A stretch of DNA of 51,405 nt, from the NCBI RefSeq assembly GCF_002868845.1, contig NZ_PKUB01000022.1, forward strand, positions 1 to 51,405, in the 5' to 3' direction. Positions 36,782-44,618 of this stretch are shown here, piece by piece. Source of the DNA: Desulfuromonas sp. (GTDB lineage: Bacteria > Desulfobacterota > Desulfuromonadia > Desulfuromonadales > BM501). The position numbers and the translations under genes are program-made. How positions within the stretch are numbered: the first letter of the stretch is position 1; each line of letters begins with the position of its first letter. Below the pieces are notes generated by a model, which did not search any database, was not told the DNA's origin, and worked only from the letters and a program-made list of their open reading frames with translations.

Positions 36782-37567
36782 ATGAAGGAATTCGAGGATC
36801 TTTTGAGAGAGGGCCGGGAGGCCCTTGAAACAGGCGATTACCGGGCCGCCACCCGCGCCCTGAGGCAGGCCGCTCAGCAGCAGCCCGAGTCGGCCGAAAC
36901 CCATCTCATGCTCGGCGAGGCCCTGGCCGAGGACGGCAAGGTCAAAGAGGCCATTGCATCTTTTCAGAAAGGCAGGCAACTCGAGCCGGAGAACCTGGAA
37001 GTGCTCTTCGCTCTGGGGGATGCCTTTTTCGAGGGGCAGAGACCGGAAGAGGCCCTGCAGGTCTACCGGGACATACTGGCCCTGGACGACAGGCAGGCCG
37101 ATGCCTGGGTAAGCGTGGGTCTGGTCAATTTCAACCAGGAGCGGGTCGAGCAGGCCATGGAGTCCTTCCACAAGGCCCTGCAGATCGAGCCCGATTCGAT
37201 CTTTGCCATCAACTCTTTGGGAGACGCCTGTTTCGCTCTCGGTCGCAACGAGGAGGCCCTCGGGCATTTCCGCCGGGTCATTGAACTCGATCCCGAGGAT
37301 CCCCAGGCCTACTACAACCTGACGGAAATGTACTACGACGCGGATGAACTCGAAGCGGCCGAGGAGGCCTGCCGGGAGGTTCTGCGCCTCGATCCCGCCT
37401 TTGCCTTTGCCTACTTGACCCTGGGCAATATCTGCCTCGACCAGGAAAGGCCTGAAGAGGCTTTGAGCAGTTTTCAGGAGTTTTTGGTTCTGGAGCGCTC
37501 CCCCGGGTCCAAGGAGATCCGGGACGAGGTTGCCGCCGTCGTGGAGGGACTCAAGGCCGAGGTTTGA
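36782..37567 (+). CDS. Tetratricopeptide repeat protein
   Basis: The 261-residue protein is built of about seven TPR units, for example DYRAATRALRQAAQQQPESA, AIASFQKGRQLEPENLEVLF and ALGHFRRVIELDPEDPQAYY. There is no signal peptide or enzyme domain, so it is likely a cytoplasmic scaffold. It follows the LUD gene by 27 bases and may be co-transcribed. It ends with TGA before a bidirectional terminator. Confidence 0.85.
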   Translation: MKEFEDLLREGREALETGDYRAATRALRQAAQQQPESAETHLMLGEALAEDGKVKEAIASFQKGRQLEPENLEVLFALGDAFFEGQRPEEALQVYRDILALDDRQADAWVSVGLVNFNQERVEQAMESFHKALQIEPDSIFAINSLGDACFALGRNEEALGHFRRVIELDPEDPQAYYNLTEMYYDADELEAAEEACREVLRLDPAFAFAYLTLGNICLDQERPEEALSSFQEFLVLERSPGSKEIRDEVAAVVEGLKAEV

Positions 37568-37639
37568 AGAAGGGGCTTGGCGGCTCTGCTGAAAAAATCG
37601 GCCGGTTTCGTGTGGCCTTTCTCGAGGCATGATTCCAAT

Positions 37640-37676
37640 AAAAAAGGGCAGACCCTACAGGGCCTGCCCTTTTTTT
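37640..37676. terminator. Bidirectional terminator between TPR and PxxKW genes
   Basis: The stem GGGCAG (37646-37651) with CTGCCC (37664-37669) is flanked by six A on the left and seven T on the right. It serves both converging genes. Confidence 0.85.
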
Positions 37677-37693
37677 CAAAACGGAGGGACGCG

Positions 37694-37975
37694 TTACTTC
37701 TTGGCGGCCTTCTTGGAGGCTTTGAGGGGGTTGACCCGGGCCTCTTCGGTCTTGATGTCGATTTTCTTGTGGGTAGCGAAGTTGCACAGTCCAGCGGACC
37801 ATTTCCTCTCGGGGGAGGGGGCCACGGAACAGACCTGGCCGATGGATCCCTCGACGATGCGGTCGCATCCCTGACATTCGTCGATGACGGTCTGGCAGGT
37901 GTTGTCCTCGAAGGTGCAGCCTTTTTTAGACCAGAAGGTACACTCGGTACCGGAAAGAACGGTTTGACACTGCAT
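37694..37975 (-). CDS. PxxKW family cysteine-rich protein
   Basis: The 93-residue protein has ten cysteines arranged in groups (CQTVLSGTEC, GCTFEDNTCQTVIDECQGCD) and the defining PERKW sequence in SPERKWSAGLCNFATH, followed by a lysine-rich tail. This small family is found mainly in deltaproteobacteria; its function is unknown but metal binding is likely. The start at 37975 follows GAGGAGG on the - strand. It ends with TAA. Confidence 0.85.
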   Translation of the reverse strand: MQCQTVLSGTECTFWSKKGCTFEDNTCQTVIDECQGCDRIVEGSIGQVCSVAPSPERKWSAGLCNFATHKKIDIKTEEARVNPLKASKKAAKK

Positions 37976-38029
37976 GGGTCTTGCCTCCTCGCGTTTACGT
38001 TGCGCTTTGTCGCCTAGTCAGAACCAACA

Positions 38030-38058
38030 TATTTAATCGGTTTGGCTGGTTTTGTCAA
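38030..38058 (-). promoter_or_regulatory. Candidate promoter of the PxxKW gene
   Basis: On the - strand, TTGACA (38058-38053) and TAAATA (38035-38030) are 17 bases apart. They lie about 55 bases before the start codon. Confidence 0.5.
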
Positions 38059-38150
38059 CGACTATTTGACTATTTGAAGCTCCTTTGCATGTTGACCGGT
38101 TGGTCAGCCATCAGCTAGGCTGTCAGGAAACAGGGAAGGGGAGGTCGGAC

Positions 38151-38435
38151 TTGGAAACGGAAGCCTGGGAAAAGCTCTGCCGGCGCTGCGGGCGCTGCTG
38201 CTACGAGAAGGTTGAATTCGAAGGTCGGGTTTACTACACCGACGTGCCCTGCGAAAAGCTCGACCTCGAAACCCGACTCTGCACCGTTTACGATTTTCGA
38301 TCATCGGGCCGGCCCGGCTGTGTTTTATTGACCCCCGATCTTGTGCGGCGCGGAATTCTGCCCTGCGACTGTCCCTACGTTGAAGGGATACAGGAATATC
38401 CGGCGCCGCTCGACTGGGACGAGGAGAACCCCTGA
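38151..38435 (+). CDS. YkgJ/YcgN-like cysteine-cluster protein
   Basis: The 94-residue protein has the cysteine pattern CRRCGRCCYEK, CEKLDLETRLCTVYD, GRPGC and PCDCPYV that defines the YkgJ/UPF0260 group, predicted to bind a metal or Fe-S cluster. Its role is unknown. TTG 38151 is chosen because GGGGAGG lies upstream at good spacing; an ATG at 38085 would add 22 residues that do not look like the family. The following LysE gene overlaps its TGA. Confidence 0.75.
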   Translation: METEAWEKLCRRCGRCCYEKVEFEGRVYYTDVPCEKLDLETRLCTVYDFRSSGRPGCVLLTPDLVRRGILPCDCPYVEGIQEYPAPLDWDEENP

Positions 38436-39067
38436 TGAACCTGATGACCATTGCCGGGATGTCTTTCCTCCTGGGGCTGTCCGGCGCCATGATGCCCGGT
38501 CCTTTGTTGACGGTAACCGTGACAGAGACGGTGCGCCGGGGGATGTGGGCCGGGCCCCTGCTGATGGCGGGGCATGCTCTGCTTGAGGGAGCGTTGGTCC
38601 TGCTTTTGTTTTTCGGCCTGGCGGACCTTGTCCAGGACGGGTCTGCCTTCTCCGTCATCGCTCTGGCCGGGGGGGGGATGTTGCTGTGGATGGGCTACGG
38701 AATGCTGCGCAGCCTGCCGACCCTGCGCCTGGAACTGGTGGGCGAGGAGGGGAGCGGCCTGCACCCGTTGGCCGCCGGCGCAGTGGTGAGCCTTGCCAAT
38801 CCCTATTTCACCCTCTGGTGGGCCACCGTCGGAATGGGGTACCTGGCCGTGGCCCACAAGGCGGGACCCGCCGGGGTGGCCGTCTTCTACCTGTTCCACA
38901 TTCTGGCGGACTTCGTGTGGTATACTTTCGTCGCCGGAACGGTCAGTTTCGGCCGTCGATTTCTCAGCGACAGAGGCTACCGAATCCTGGTCTGATCCTG
39001 TGCGCTCTTCATTCTCGGATTCGGCCTTTATTTCGGCTACCGGGGAGCGCAGGTGCTGCTTCGCTGA
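38435..39067 (+). CDS. LysE family exporter, interrupted by an in-frame UGA at codon 187
   Basis: The frame encodes a LysE/RhtB-type transporter of 210 residues if TGA at 38993-38995 is passed. It has the family opening MSFLLGLSGAMMPGPLLTVT, and TLWWATVGMGYLAVAHKAG with several membrane segments. After the stop come 23 residues, SCALFILGFGLYFGYRGA, which look like the last membrane helix, then a second TGA. Stopping early would remove that helix. The codon is one base from CGA (Arg) or GGA (Gly). Selenocysteine here is unlikely on family grounds. Substrates are usually amino acids or other small polar compounds. Its ATG overlaps the preceding TGA. Confidence 0.75.
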
Positions 39068-39131
39068 ATCGTGGCGCCCCGTTTTCGGCCTTTCGGTTTG
39101 TTACAATTTAATTCAAGGTAGGTTTGAGATT

Positions 39132-40553
39132 ATGGCTCGCATTCAGTTTGGCACCTCCGGATGGCGGGGGGTTTTCTGCGAAGACTTTACCTTCGCCAAC
39201 GTACGCATCGTGACCCAGGCCATTGCCGACTACCTTCGGGAGGCTGGGCAGGGGGAGAAGGGGGTCGTTGTCGGCTACGACAGCCGTTTCATGGGTGAGT
39301 TCTTCGCCCGCGAAACGGTCCGGGTTCTGGCCGGCTCCGGGATCAAATCCTACCTGTGCAATCGGGACACCCCGACGCCGGTCATCGCCTTCGAGCTTAT
39401 GCGGAGGAAGGCCGGCGGCGGGATTAATTTCACCGCCAGTCACAACCCCTTCGACTTTAACGGGCTCAAGTTCTCCCCCGACTGGGGCGGCCCCGCTCTC
39501 CCCGAAACCACCCGGGACATCGAAGATCGGGCCAATGCCATGGTGGGGGAGGTCTGCTTCCACGAGATGCCGATGGACCGGGCTTTCGAGGCGGGCCTGG
39601 TGAAGAATATCGACCCCCGGAAGCCCTATTTCGAGAGGCTACGGGAATTGATCGATTTCGAGGCTATCGGCCGCTCGGGCATCAAGGTCGCCGTCAACCC
39701 TCTCTATGGTACCGGGCGGGGCTACCTTGACGCCCTGTTGCGAGAGGCCGGCGTAGACGTAGTGACCATCAACGACCATCGCGACCCCTACTTCGGTGGG
39801 CATCCCCCGGAGCCGGCGCGAAGTCATATCGCTGATTTTATAGACCTTGTCAGGGGGGATGACGCCATCACTCTCGGCCTGGCCACAGACGGCGACGCCG
39901 ACCGCTACGGGATCGTCGATCACGACGGCACATTCATCGAGCCCAACTACATCCTCGCCCTGCTCTTCGATTACCTGTTGCGCACCAAGGGCCAGCGCGG
40001 CGACGTGGCCCGCTCGGTCGCGACCTCCCAACTGGTCGATGCGGTCGCCCGGCATCACGGGATGAAGGTGCACGAGACTCCGGTCGGCTTCAAATTCATC
40101 GGCGAGTTCATCCGCGACGACGAGATCCTCATCGGGGGCGAGGAGAGCGCCGGGCTGACTCTGCGCGGCCATGTTCCGGACAAAGACGGCATTCTCGCCT
40201 GCCTGCTCGTGGCCGAGATGGTCGCCGTGGAAGGCAAGCCCCTCACCGAACTCCTTGCCGACCTGTATCGCAGGGTAGGAGAGGTCTACTCTCACAGGGA
40301 CAACCTGCGCCTCGGGCCCGACATCGAGGGCAACCTGGCGCAGAAACTCGCATCCCCGCCCTCCAACCTCGCCGGCAAGACGATCGAGAAGGTCATTACC
40401 ATCGACGGCTTCAAGTGGGTCTTTGGCGACGATTCCTGGGTGCTGTTCCGCAAGTCGGGGACCGAGCCCGTGGTCCGGGTCTACAGCGAGGCGAAGAGCG
40501 CCGATGACCTGGCGCGCTTGAGCAAGGCCGCCGCCGAGTTCGTCCAAGGCTAG
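39132..40553 (+). CDS. Phosphoglucomutase/phosphomannomutase family protein
   Basis: The 473-residue protein has the four domains of alpha-D-phosphohexomutases: the phosphoserine loop TASHNP (101-106), the metal loop DGDADRYG (253-260), the sugar loop GGEESAG, and the phosphate-binding KSGTEPVVRVY near the C-terminus. It interconverts hexose 1- and 6-phosphates, supplying nucleotide sugars or glycogen; glucose versus mannose preference is not decided. ATG 39132 gives MARIQFGTSGWRG, the usual start. It ends with TAG at 40551-40553, and the next gene is in the same frame with no other stop. Confidence 0.92.
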   Translation: MARIQFGTSGWRGVFCEDFTFANVRIVTQAIADYLREAGQGEKGVVVGYDSRFMGEFFARETVRVLAGSGIKSYLCNRDTPTPVIAFELMRRKAGGGINFTASHNPFDFNGLKFSPDWGGPALPETTRDIEDRANAMVGEVCFHEMPMDRAFEAGLVKNIDPRKPYFERLRELIDFEAIGRSGIKVAVNPLYGTGRGYLDALLREAGVDVVTINDHRDPYFGGHPPEPARSHIADFIDLVRGDDAITLGLATDGDADRYGIVDHDGTFIEPNYILALLFDYLLRTKGQRGDVARSVATSQLVDAVARHHGMKVHETPVGFKFIGEFIRDDEILIGGEESAGLTLRGHVPDKDGILACLLVAEMVAVEGKPLTELLADLYRRVGEVYSHRDNLRLGPDIEGNLAQKLASPPSNLAGKTIEKVITIDGFKWVFGDDSWVLFRKSGTEPVVRVYSEAKSADDLARLSKAAAEFVQG

Positions 40554-40564
40554 GCGGGACCGGG

Positions 40565-40594
40565 GAGGAAAGGGGCCGGCCGGCCCCTTTCCTC
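40565..40594 (+). terminator. Perfect 30-base palindrome after the phosphohexomutase gene
   Basis: Two 15-base arms (40565-40579 and 40580-40594) are exact reverse complements with no spacer. There is no T-tract, so it may act as a terminator, an mRNA 3'-end stabiliser, or a protein site. Confidence 0.55.
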
Positions 40595-40619
40595 GTTGCA
40601 GATAACGAGGGAGGCTTCC

Positions 40620-41726
40620 ATGGCAAGACACCTTGCTGTTCTAATCCTGCCCCTTTTGCTCATCGCCTTTTCTCTTTCCGTATGCCTGGCCGAAGGCGCC
40701 GGCCTGGTCGGCCTGGGAGACCCCTTCCCGGAACTTTCCCTGACGACCCCCGCCGCCTCCGATGCCCGGGACTATCTTGGCCTGGCGCCCGGAGAGCGGT
40801 TCACCCTCAGTCAGGTCGAGGCGGACCTGGTCCTGGTGGAGATGCTCAATGTCCATTGCCCCCACTGCCAGATGCAGACCGGTCCGTACAACGAGCTATT
40901 CGAACGGATAGAAGCCGATCCGGAGACCCGGGGGAAGATCAAAATTCTCGGGCTGGCCGCCGGGAACGTTGCCGACGAGGTGGCACGCTTCGTTGCCGAC
41001 TTCCGGGTCCGGTTCCCCATCGTCGCCGATCCGCAGTTCCGGTTCCACCGCGCTCTCGGCGCCGGCACCACTCCCCTGTCCATCTACGTCCGCCAGGGCG
41101 CTCCGGGCCAGGAAGGGGTCGTCGCCGGCAGCCACCTCGGGATGAACCTTGAGCACGAAAGGCTTTTCGCGGAACTGCGCGGCCTGGCGTCCGAGGACCT
41201 CGAGGACCTGCGTCGGCGGGGGCGGCGGATCGAGAAAGCGCGAACCGCCATCGCGCCCCTCTTCAGCGAGGAGGAGCTTCAGTACCGGGTGCGCACCGCG
41301 GTGATCGATGCCGGAGGGGTGATCGTCGAGTTGAGTCCGGTGGCGCTGCGAAGCGGCCGCCGGGTCTATACGGCCCTGATGAAGAGGGACGAGAGGCGGG
41401 AGCGGCTCTTCGCCGAGGTGGTCAGCCGCACTTCGGTGTGCGACATCTGTCACGACGTTCACTTCGTCTACGTCTTCGACGCTTCGGGCCGGGTGGTCGG
41501 CTTCGAGCCACTGCAGTTGACCAAGTACGGCAACGAGCCCTGGAGTCCCGGGGATGTGCAGAAGATGACCCGTCGTGTGCTGGGCAGGCCTCTCGTTTCT
41601 CCGGCTCCCTTCGACCCCGAGGTGGACGCAGTCACCTCGGCCACCATCACCTCGGCGGTTATCTTCGACAGTCTGGCTCAGGGGGAGGGGCTGCTGGGAG
41701 AACTCCGGGAGAAGGGATTGCTCTAA
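40620..41726 (+). CDS. Exported thioredoxin-like protein with CxxCH and FMN-binding-type motif
   Basis: The 368-residue protein starts with a hydrophobic signal sequence (residues 1-24). A thioredoxin-like domain follows with active site CPHC at 80-83 (NVHCPHCQMQTGPY) and GAGTTPLSIYV, matching the cis-proline loop. The C-terminal 130 residues resemble an FMN-binding domain, with DAVTSAT at 336-342 fitting the D-[AG]-x-[ST]-x-A-T flavin-attachment pattern of NosR/RnfG-type proteins. Between them CDICH at 274-278 fits a haem c site or a second redox cysteine pair. This suggests a periplasmic electron-transfer or thiol-redox protein. The physiological partner is unknown. ATG 40620 follows GAGGGAGG. 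It ends with TAA. Confidence 0.75.
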   Translation: MARHLAVLILPLLLIAFSLSVCLAEGAGLVGLGDPFPELSLTTPAASDARDYLGLAPGERFTLSQVEADLVLVEMLNVHCPHCQMQTGPYNELFERIEADPETRGKIKILGLAAGNVADEVARFVADFRVRFPIVADPQFRFHRALGAGTTPLSIYVRQGAPGQEGVVAGSHLGMNLEHERLFAELRGLASEDLEDLRRRGRRIEKARTAIAPLFSEEELQYRVRTAVIDAGGVIVELSPVALRSGRRVYTALMKRDERRERLFAEVVSRTSVCDICHDVHFVYVFDASGRVVGFEPLQLTKYGNEPWSPGDVQKMTRRVLGRPLVSPAPFDPEVDAVTSATITSAVIFDSLAQGEGLLGELREKGLL

Positions 41727-41769
41727 AAAGGGGGAGGGGCTGTAGAGGGAACTTCCGAAGAAGGGAAAA

Positions 41770-41804
41770 GGAACGGGGCCGGTCGGCCCCGTTCCTGCGT
41801 TTTG
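41770..41804. terminator. Terminator-like hairpin between the thioredoxin/FMN gene and fmdB
   Basis: A 12-bp perfect stem (41770-41781 with 41784-41795) and a two-base loop are followed by TGCGTTTT. It lies between converging genes. Confidence 0.65.
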
Positions 41805-41832
41805 CGGTGGTCACGCCACCGAATTTCTAGGC

Positions 41833-42021
41833 TCAGCCGAAGCCCGAACCGGGCGGGGGCGTGCAGCCGCCGCTGCCCCCGCTCGAAGACGCTGCAAAGA
41901 CAGAAACGCTGCGGCGGGCCGTCTTTCCGCAAGCCGGGCAGGGGGTCTCCTCAGACGGTTGACGCTCGATTTTTTCGACGACCTGTTGGCAGTCGCTGCA
42001 TCGGTATTCGTAAATGGGCAT
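41833..42021 (-). CDS. FmdB family zinc-ribbon protein
   Basis: The 62-residue protein begins MPIYEYRCSDCQQVVEKIER and has a second pair CPACGKTARR, the FmdB/CxxC_CxxC_SSSS pattern, followed by a serine- and glycine-rich tail (ASSSGGSGGCTPPPGSGFG). It should bind one zinc; family members are thought to be small regulators. The start at 42021 follows AAGGAGGT on the - strand. It ends with TGA. Confidence 0.9.
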   Translation of the reverse strand: MPIYEYRCSDCQQVVEKIERQPSEETPCPACGKTARRSVSVFAASSSGGSGGCTPPPGSGFG

Positions 42022-42056
42022 GGGACCTCCTTGGGATTCTGCTTGATATACTGAAA

Positions 42057-42085
42057 ATCATATATAAGAAGGGGGCCTGTTACAA
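42057..42085 (-). promoter_or_regulatory. Candidate promoter of fmdB
   Basis: On the - strand, TTGTAA (42085-42080) and TATGAT (42062-42057) are 17 bases apart, about 36 bases before the fmdB start. Confidence 0.55.
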
Positions 42086-42261
42086 GCGCCAATCGGCGGG
42101 CGAGTGGTCCTTGTTTGGAAACCGCAATGAAAACGATGCTCTGGAATGGGACGCTGGAATCATTCTTAGGGAAATCATGGGGAAGGATGGGAGGGGATTC
42201 GGCTCCTTCCCCGGTATGGAATGGTTCGAAGAGTCGAAGATCTGCCTTGGAACCGGAAATG

Positions 42262-42299
42262 CCCGAAGGGCCCTGATCGTTCGATCAGGGCCCTTCGGG
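42262..42299. repeat. Perfect inverted repeat, 18-bp arms with a two-base loop
   Basis: Arms 42262-42279 and 42282-42299 are exact reverse complements around TT. On the - strand it lies 36 bases after the stop of the 44-residue gene and lacks a T-tract. It may end or stabilise that transcript. Confidence 0.75.
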
Positions 42300-42334
42300 T
42301 CGTGTGGTGATTCTTTTTTCCTGGCGGAAGCGAC

Positions 42335-42469
42335 CTAGTCGCTTCCGAATTTCCAGGAATCATCCGACTCCCCGGTACAGAGGAGGGAAATGTCCTCGTA
42401 GGACATGTCCGGTTCCGTCTCTGCCAGTTCCTCCTCGTCGATCCAGAACGCCTTTGCCGCTTCTCCCAT
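42335..42469 (-). CDS. Small acidic hypothetical protein
   Basis: The 44-residue frame starts MGEAAKAFWIDEEELAETEP and ends with ISLLCTGESDDSWKFGSD. It is strongly acidic, with a single cysteine. It was not recognised as any known family. AAGGAG eight bases before the ATG supports translation; the frame extends upstream to 42655, but that part lacks a good start. A sigma-54-like promoter lies about 80 bases upstream and a perfect hairpin downstream. It may be real, but this rests on context. Confidence 0.5.
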   Translation of the reverse strand: MGEAAKAFWIDEEELAETEPDMSYEDISLLCTGESDDSWKFGSD

Positions 42470-42559
42470 GGTCCCTGCTCCTTGTTGGATTGTTGTTCGG
42501 AAGATCCCTTCCGTCTTCCGGCCCGCCAGACATGCGCAGCCTGCATGCCCAAGGACGAT

Positions 42560-42576
42560 TGCGAGAGTTGTGCCAA
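42560..42576 (-). promoter_or_regulatory. Sigma-54-like promoter element
   Basis: On the - strand the sequence TTGGCACAACTCTCGCA has the invariant GG and GC dinucleotides exactly ten bases apart and matches the TGGCAC-N5-TTGCA consensus except for one base. It points towards the small acidic gene, with an expected start near 42549. Confidence 0.4.
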
Positions 42577-42646
42577 CAACGCATATCCTTCCAACTACCC
42601 GAATTGGCAATGAAATAACCGTTTTCCGTATACGCCTCAGGCGGAT

Positions 42647-42688
42647 GCGGGTCAAAGTGCCCCAGGCCTCCGGGGCAAAATGACCCGC
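42647..42688. repeat. Interrupted inverted repeat upstream of the sigma-54-like element
   Basis: GCGGGTCA (42647-42654) pairs with TGACCCGC (42681-42688), and inside it TGCCCC (42658-42663) pairs with GGGGCA (42672-42677), separated by symmetric three-base internal loops. It is centred about 118 bases upstream of the predicted - strand start, a usual distance for an enhancer-binding site. Confidence 0.5.
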
Positions 42689-43105
42689 CCGAGCCTGAAC
42701 GGGGCCCTTGGAAGGGTTTTCGGGCGGGACACGAATAGGATTTCGGTGAATTCAATGCCTCGAGCCGGGGGGGGCTATTCGCCTCGAATCTCTTCGGCCG
42801 CCGGGCTTTTCATTTGACTTCCTCGGCTAAAAGTAATAGGGAATGTAATAGGTTCTCGGAGAAAAGTAGCAAGGCATGGGAGGGGCCGCTTCGGCCCTCC
42901 GGCCTGCTAGGCTCGAGAGGGGCCCGGTTCCCGTTGCTCGAAGGGCTGTCGGAGGCGAAAGGCTCTCTGCTTCCCACTCGCTGCTCCCCTTCGGAGGCAC
43001 CCCGGGAAAACCACCACTTGGCCGTGCCGGGGAGGCAATGGGGCCTTCCTGCCACCGGGGTGTCTTCTCATCCCCGGAACAAAGGCCAGAAAAGGGGCAT
43101 CAAAC

Positions 43106-44374
43106 ATGACGCGAAGAAGCGTCAGACAGCGCTGGTTACCCCTGCTCGCCTTTCTGCTCCTGGTTTCCATTCCCCAGGGCGCCGAAGGGACCAACGGGAT
43201 GAACCTGATCGGCTTCGGGGCCGTCTCTCCGGCTATGGGCGGGGCCGACCTGGCGCTTGTCGACAACGCCACGGCGATGAACATCAATCCCGCCGGACTC
43301 TGCGAGTGCGCCGGGCCTGAAATCGGACTCGCCCTCAGCCTCCTCATGCCGCAGATCACCCATGGGCATTCTCACGGCGAAAGCCACGACGCGCAGGACC
43401 AGGTATTTCTCCTACCCCTGCTTACCTACGCGCAGCCGGTGACCCTGGCAGGGGTTCCCCTGACTGTTGGGGTCGGGCTCTTTTCCCAGGGGGGGATGGG
43501 CGTGGATCACAGGGGACTGCACACCCCGTTCGGCACGGTCGACGACCTCAGTTCCGACGTGCGGTACGCCAAGGTCACCCCGACGCTGGCCTGGCGCAGC
43601 CCGGTGAGCGGCCTGAAGCTTGGGGCCAGCCTCAATCTCGGTTACGCCAACACGGAAATGGAGCTCTTCCCCGAGTCATCCGGTCCCGAGTTCGCAGGGA
43701 TGGATCTCGAGGGGATGGAAGCCTTCGGCTACGGCTTTCGCCTCGGCTTTCAGTATACCCTCGGGCGCGTGACCTTCGGAGGCGCCTACCTCTCCAGGTC
43801 GGAACTCGACTTTGACGGGGGGAACATGGTTCTCAATTTCGGCGAGGAGAAGGTTCGATACGACGCCGAGATGGAGGGCTTCGACTGGCCGCGACAGGCG
43901 GGGCTGGGGATCAGCTACCATGTTTCGCCGCGGATCCGACTGGCGGCCGATGTCGACTGGATCGATTGGGAGGGTGCCATCGATACGATTATCATCCGCC
44001 TCGATAACCCCTCGAGCCCTACCGCGCCGGCCAGCCGAACCATTCGATTTCCCATGGACTGGAAGGAGCAGTGGGTCTACGCGGTCGGGGCCGAAATAGA
44101 AGCCCTGCCGGGGTGGCTTCTGCGCCTCGGGTACAATCACGGTGATTCCCCCGTTCCCGACACCACACTCTCCCCGCTCTTCCCGGCGATCGTCGAAGAC
44201 CACCTGACCGCCGGGGTCGGCACCCAGCACGGGCAATGGAGTTTCGATCTCGCCTTCGAGGTGGCCCTTTCCGCGCGGCAGGACAACGACAACCCCAGCA
44301 ACCCCTTTGGGGGGATCTTTTACGAAAAGCACTCCCAGTTTCTCGCCCACGCCATGGTGCGGCGCTTCTTCTAG
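43106..44374 (+). CDS. OmpP1/FadL family outer membrane protein
   Basis: The 422-residue protein has a signal peptide (positively charged MTRRSVRQRW, then a hydrophobic core ending near QGAEG) and a mature start GMNLIGFGAVSPAMGGADLA, with ATAMNINPAGL, the FadL/OmpP1/TodX signature. The rest has alternating beta-strand character and ends in phenylalanine (VRRFF), typical of outer membrane barrels. Such proteins carry long-chain fatty acids or hydrophobic compounds across the outer membrane; the substrate is unknown. It ends with TAG at 44372-44374. Confidence 0.9.
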   Translation: MTRRSVRQRWLPLLAFLLLVSIPQGAEGTNGMNLIGFGAVSPAMGGADLALVDNATAMNINPAGLCECAGPEIGLALSLLMPQITHGHSHGESHDAQDQVFLLPLLTYAQPVTLAGVPLTVGVGLFSQGGMGVDHRGLHTPFGTVDDLSSDVRYAKVTPTLAWRSPVSGLKLGASLNLGYANTEMELFPESSGPEFAGMDLEGMEAFGYGFRLGFQYTLGRVTFGGAYLSRSELDFDGGNMVLNFGEEKVRYDAEMEGFDWPRQAGLGISYHVSPRIRLAADVDWIDWEGAIDTIIIRLDNPSSPTAPASRTIRFPMDWKEQWVYAVGAEIEALPGWLLRLGYNHGDSPVPDTTLSPLFPAIVEDHLTAGVGTQHGQWSFDLAFEVALSARQDNDNPSNPFGGIFYEKHSQFLAHAMVRRFF

Positions 44375-44554
44375 GCCGGCGGAAGCCTTCTCGGCGATGC
44401 GACGGGTCACTTTTCCAATCGGACCCCCCCTTTCGGTCCGCTTTTCCAAACTGCGACAACCCAAAAAGATGTTGTTGACTTCTCGGCCACCTCCTCGGCG
44501 TGCTGGGTCAGGGAGCCGTCCCGCCATCCCTTTCTCGCGCGGGAATCTGTACGG

Positions 44555-44594
44555 AAAAAGCCTCGCCCACCGGTTTCGGAGGGCGAGGCTTTTT
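44555..44594. terminator. Bidirectional terminator between the FadL-like gene and hcp
   Basis: A 14-bp stem (44555-44568 with 44581-44594) has a 12-base loop, with AAAAA on the left arm and TTTTT on the right. It serves the two converging genes. Confidence 0.9.
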
Positions 44595-44618
44595 GATGTG
44601 CGAACGAGCGGGTTGAAA

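Larger units (their letters stand above)
42022..42334. other. Intergenic region upstream of fmdB
   Basis: This 313-base stretch has no supported gene. It contains the fmdB promoter (42057-42085) and a perfect 18-bp hairpin (42262-42299) that lies just past the end of a small - strand gene. Confidence 0.6.
42470..43105. other. 636-base intergenic region between the small acidic gene and the FadL-like gene
   Basis: No convincing coding frame was found on either strand. It holds a sigma-54-like element on the - strand (42560-42576) and a complex inverted repeat (42647-42688). TTGACT at 42815 lacks a well-spaced -10 box. The promoter of the FadL-like gene was not identified. Confidence 0.6.

Noticed and set aside
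38993-38995. Selenocysteine reading of the UGA in the LysE gene
   Set aside because: The residue lies before the last helix with no redox partner or clear SECIS hairpin; mutation or error is simpler.
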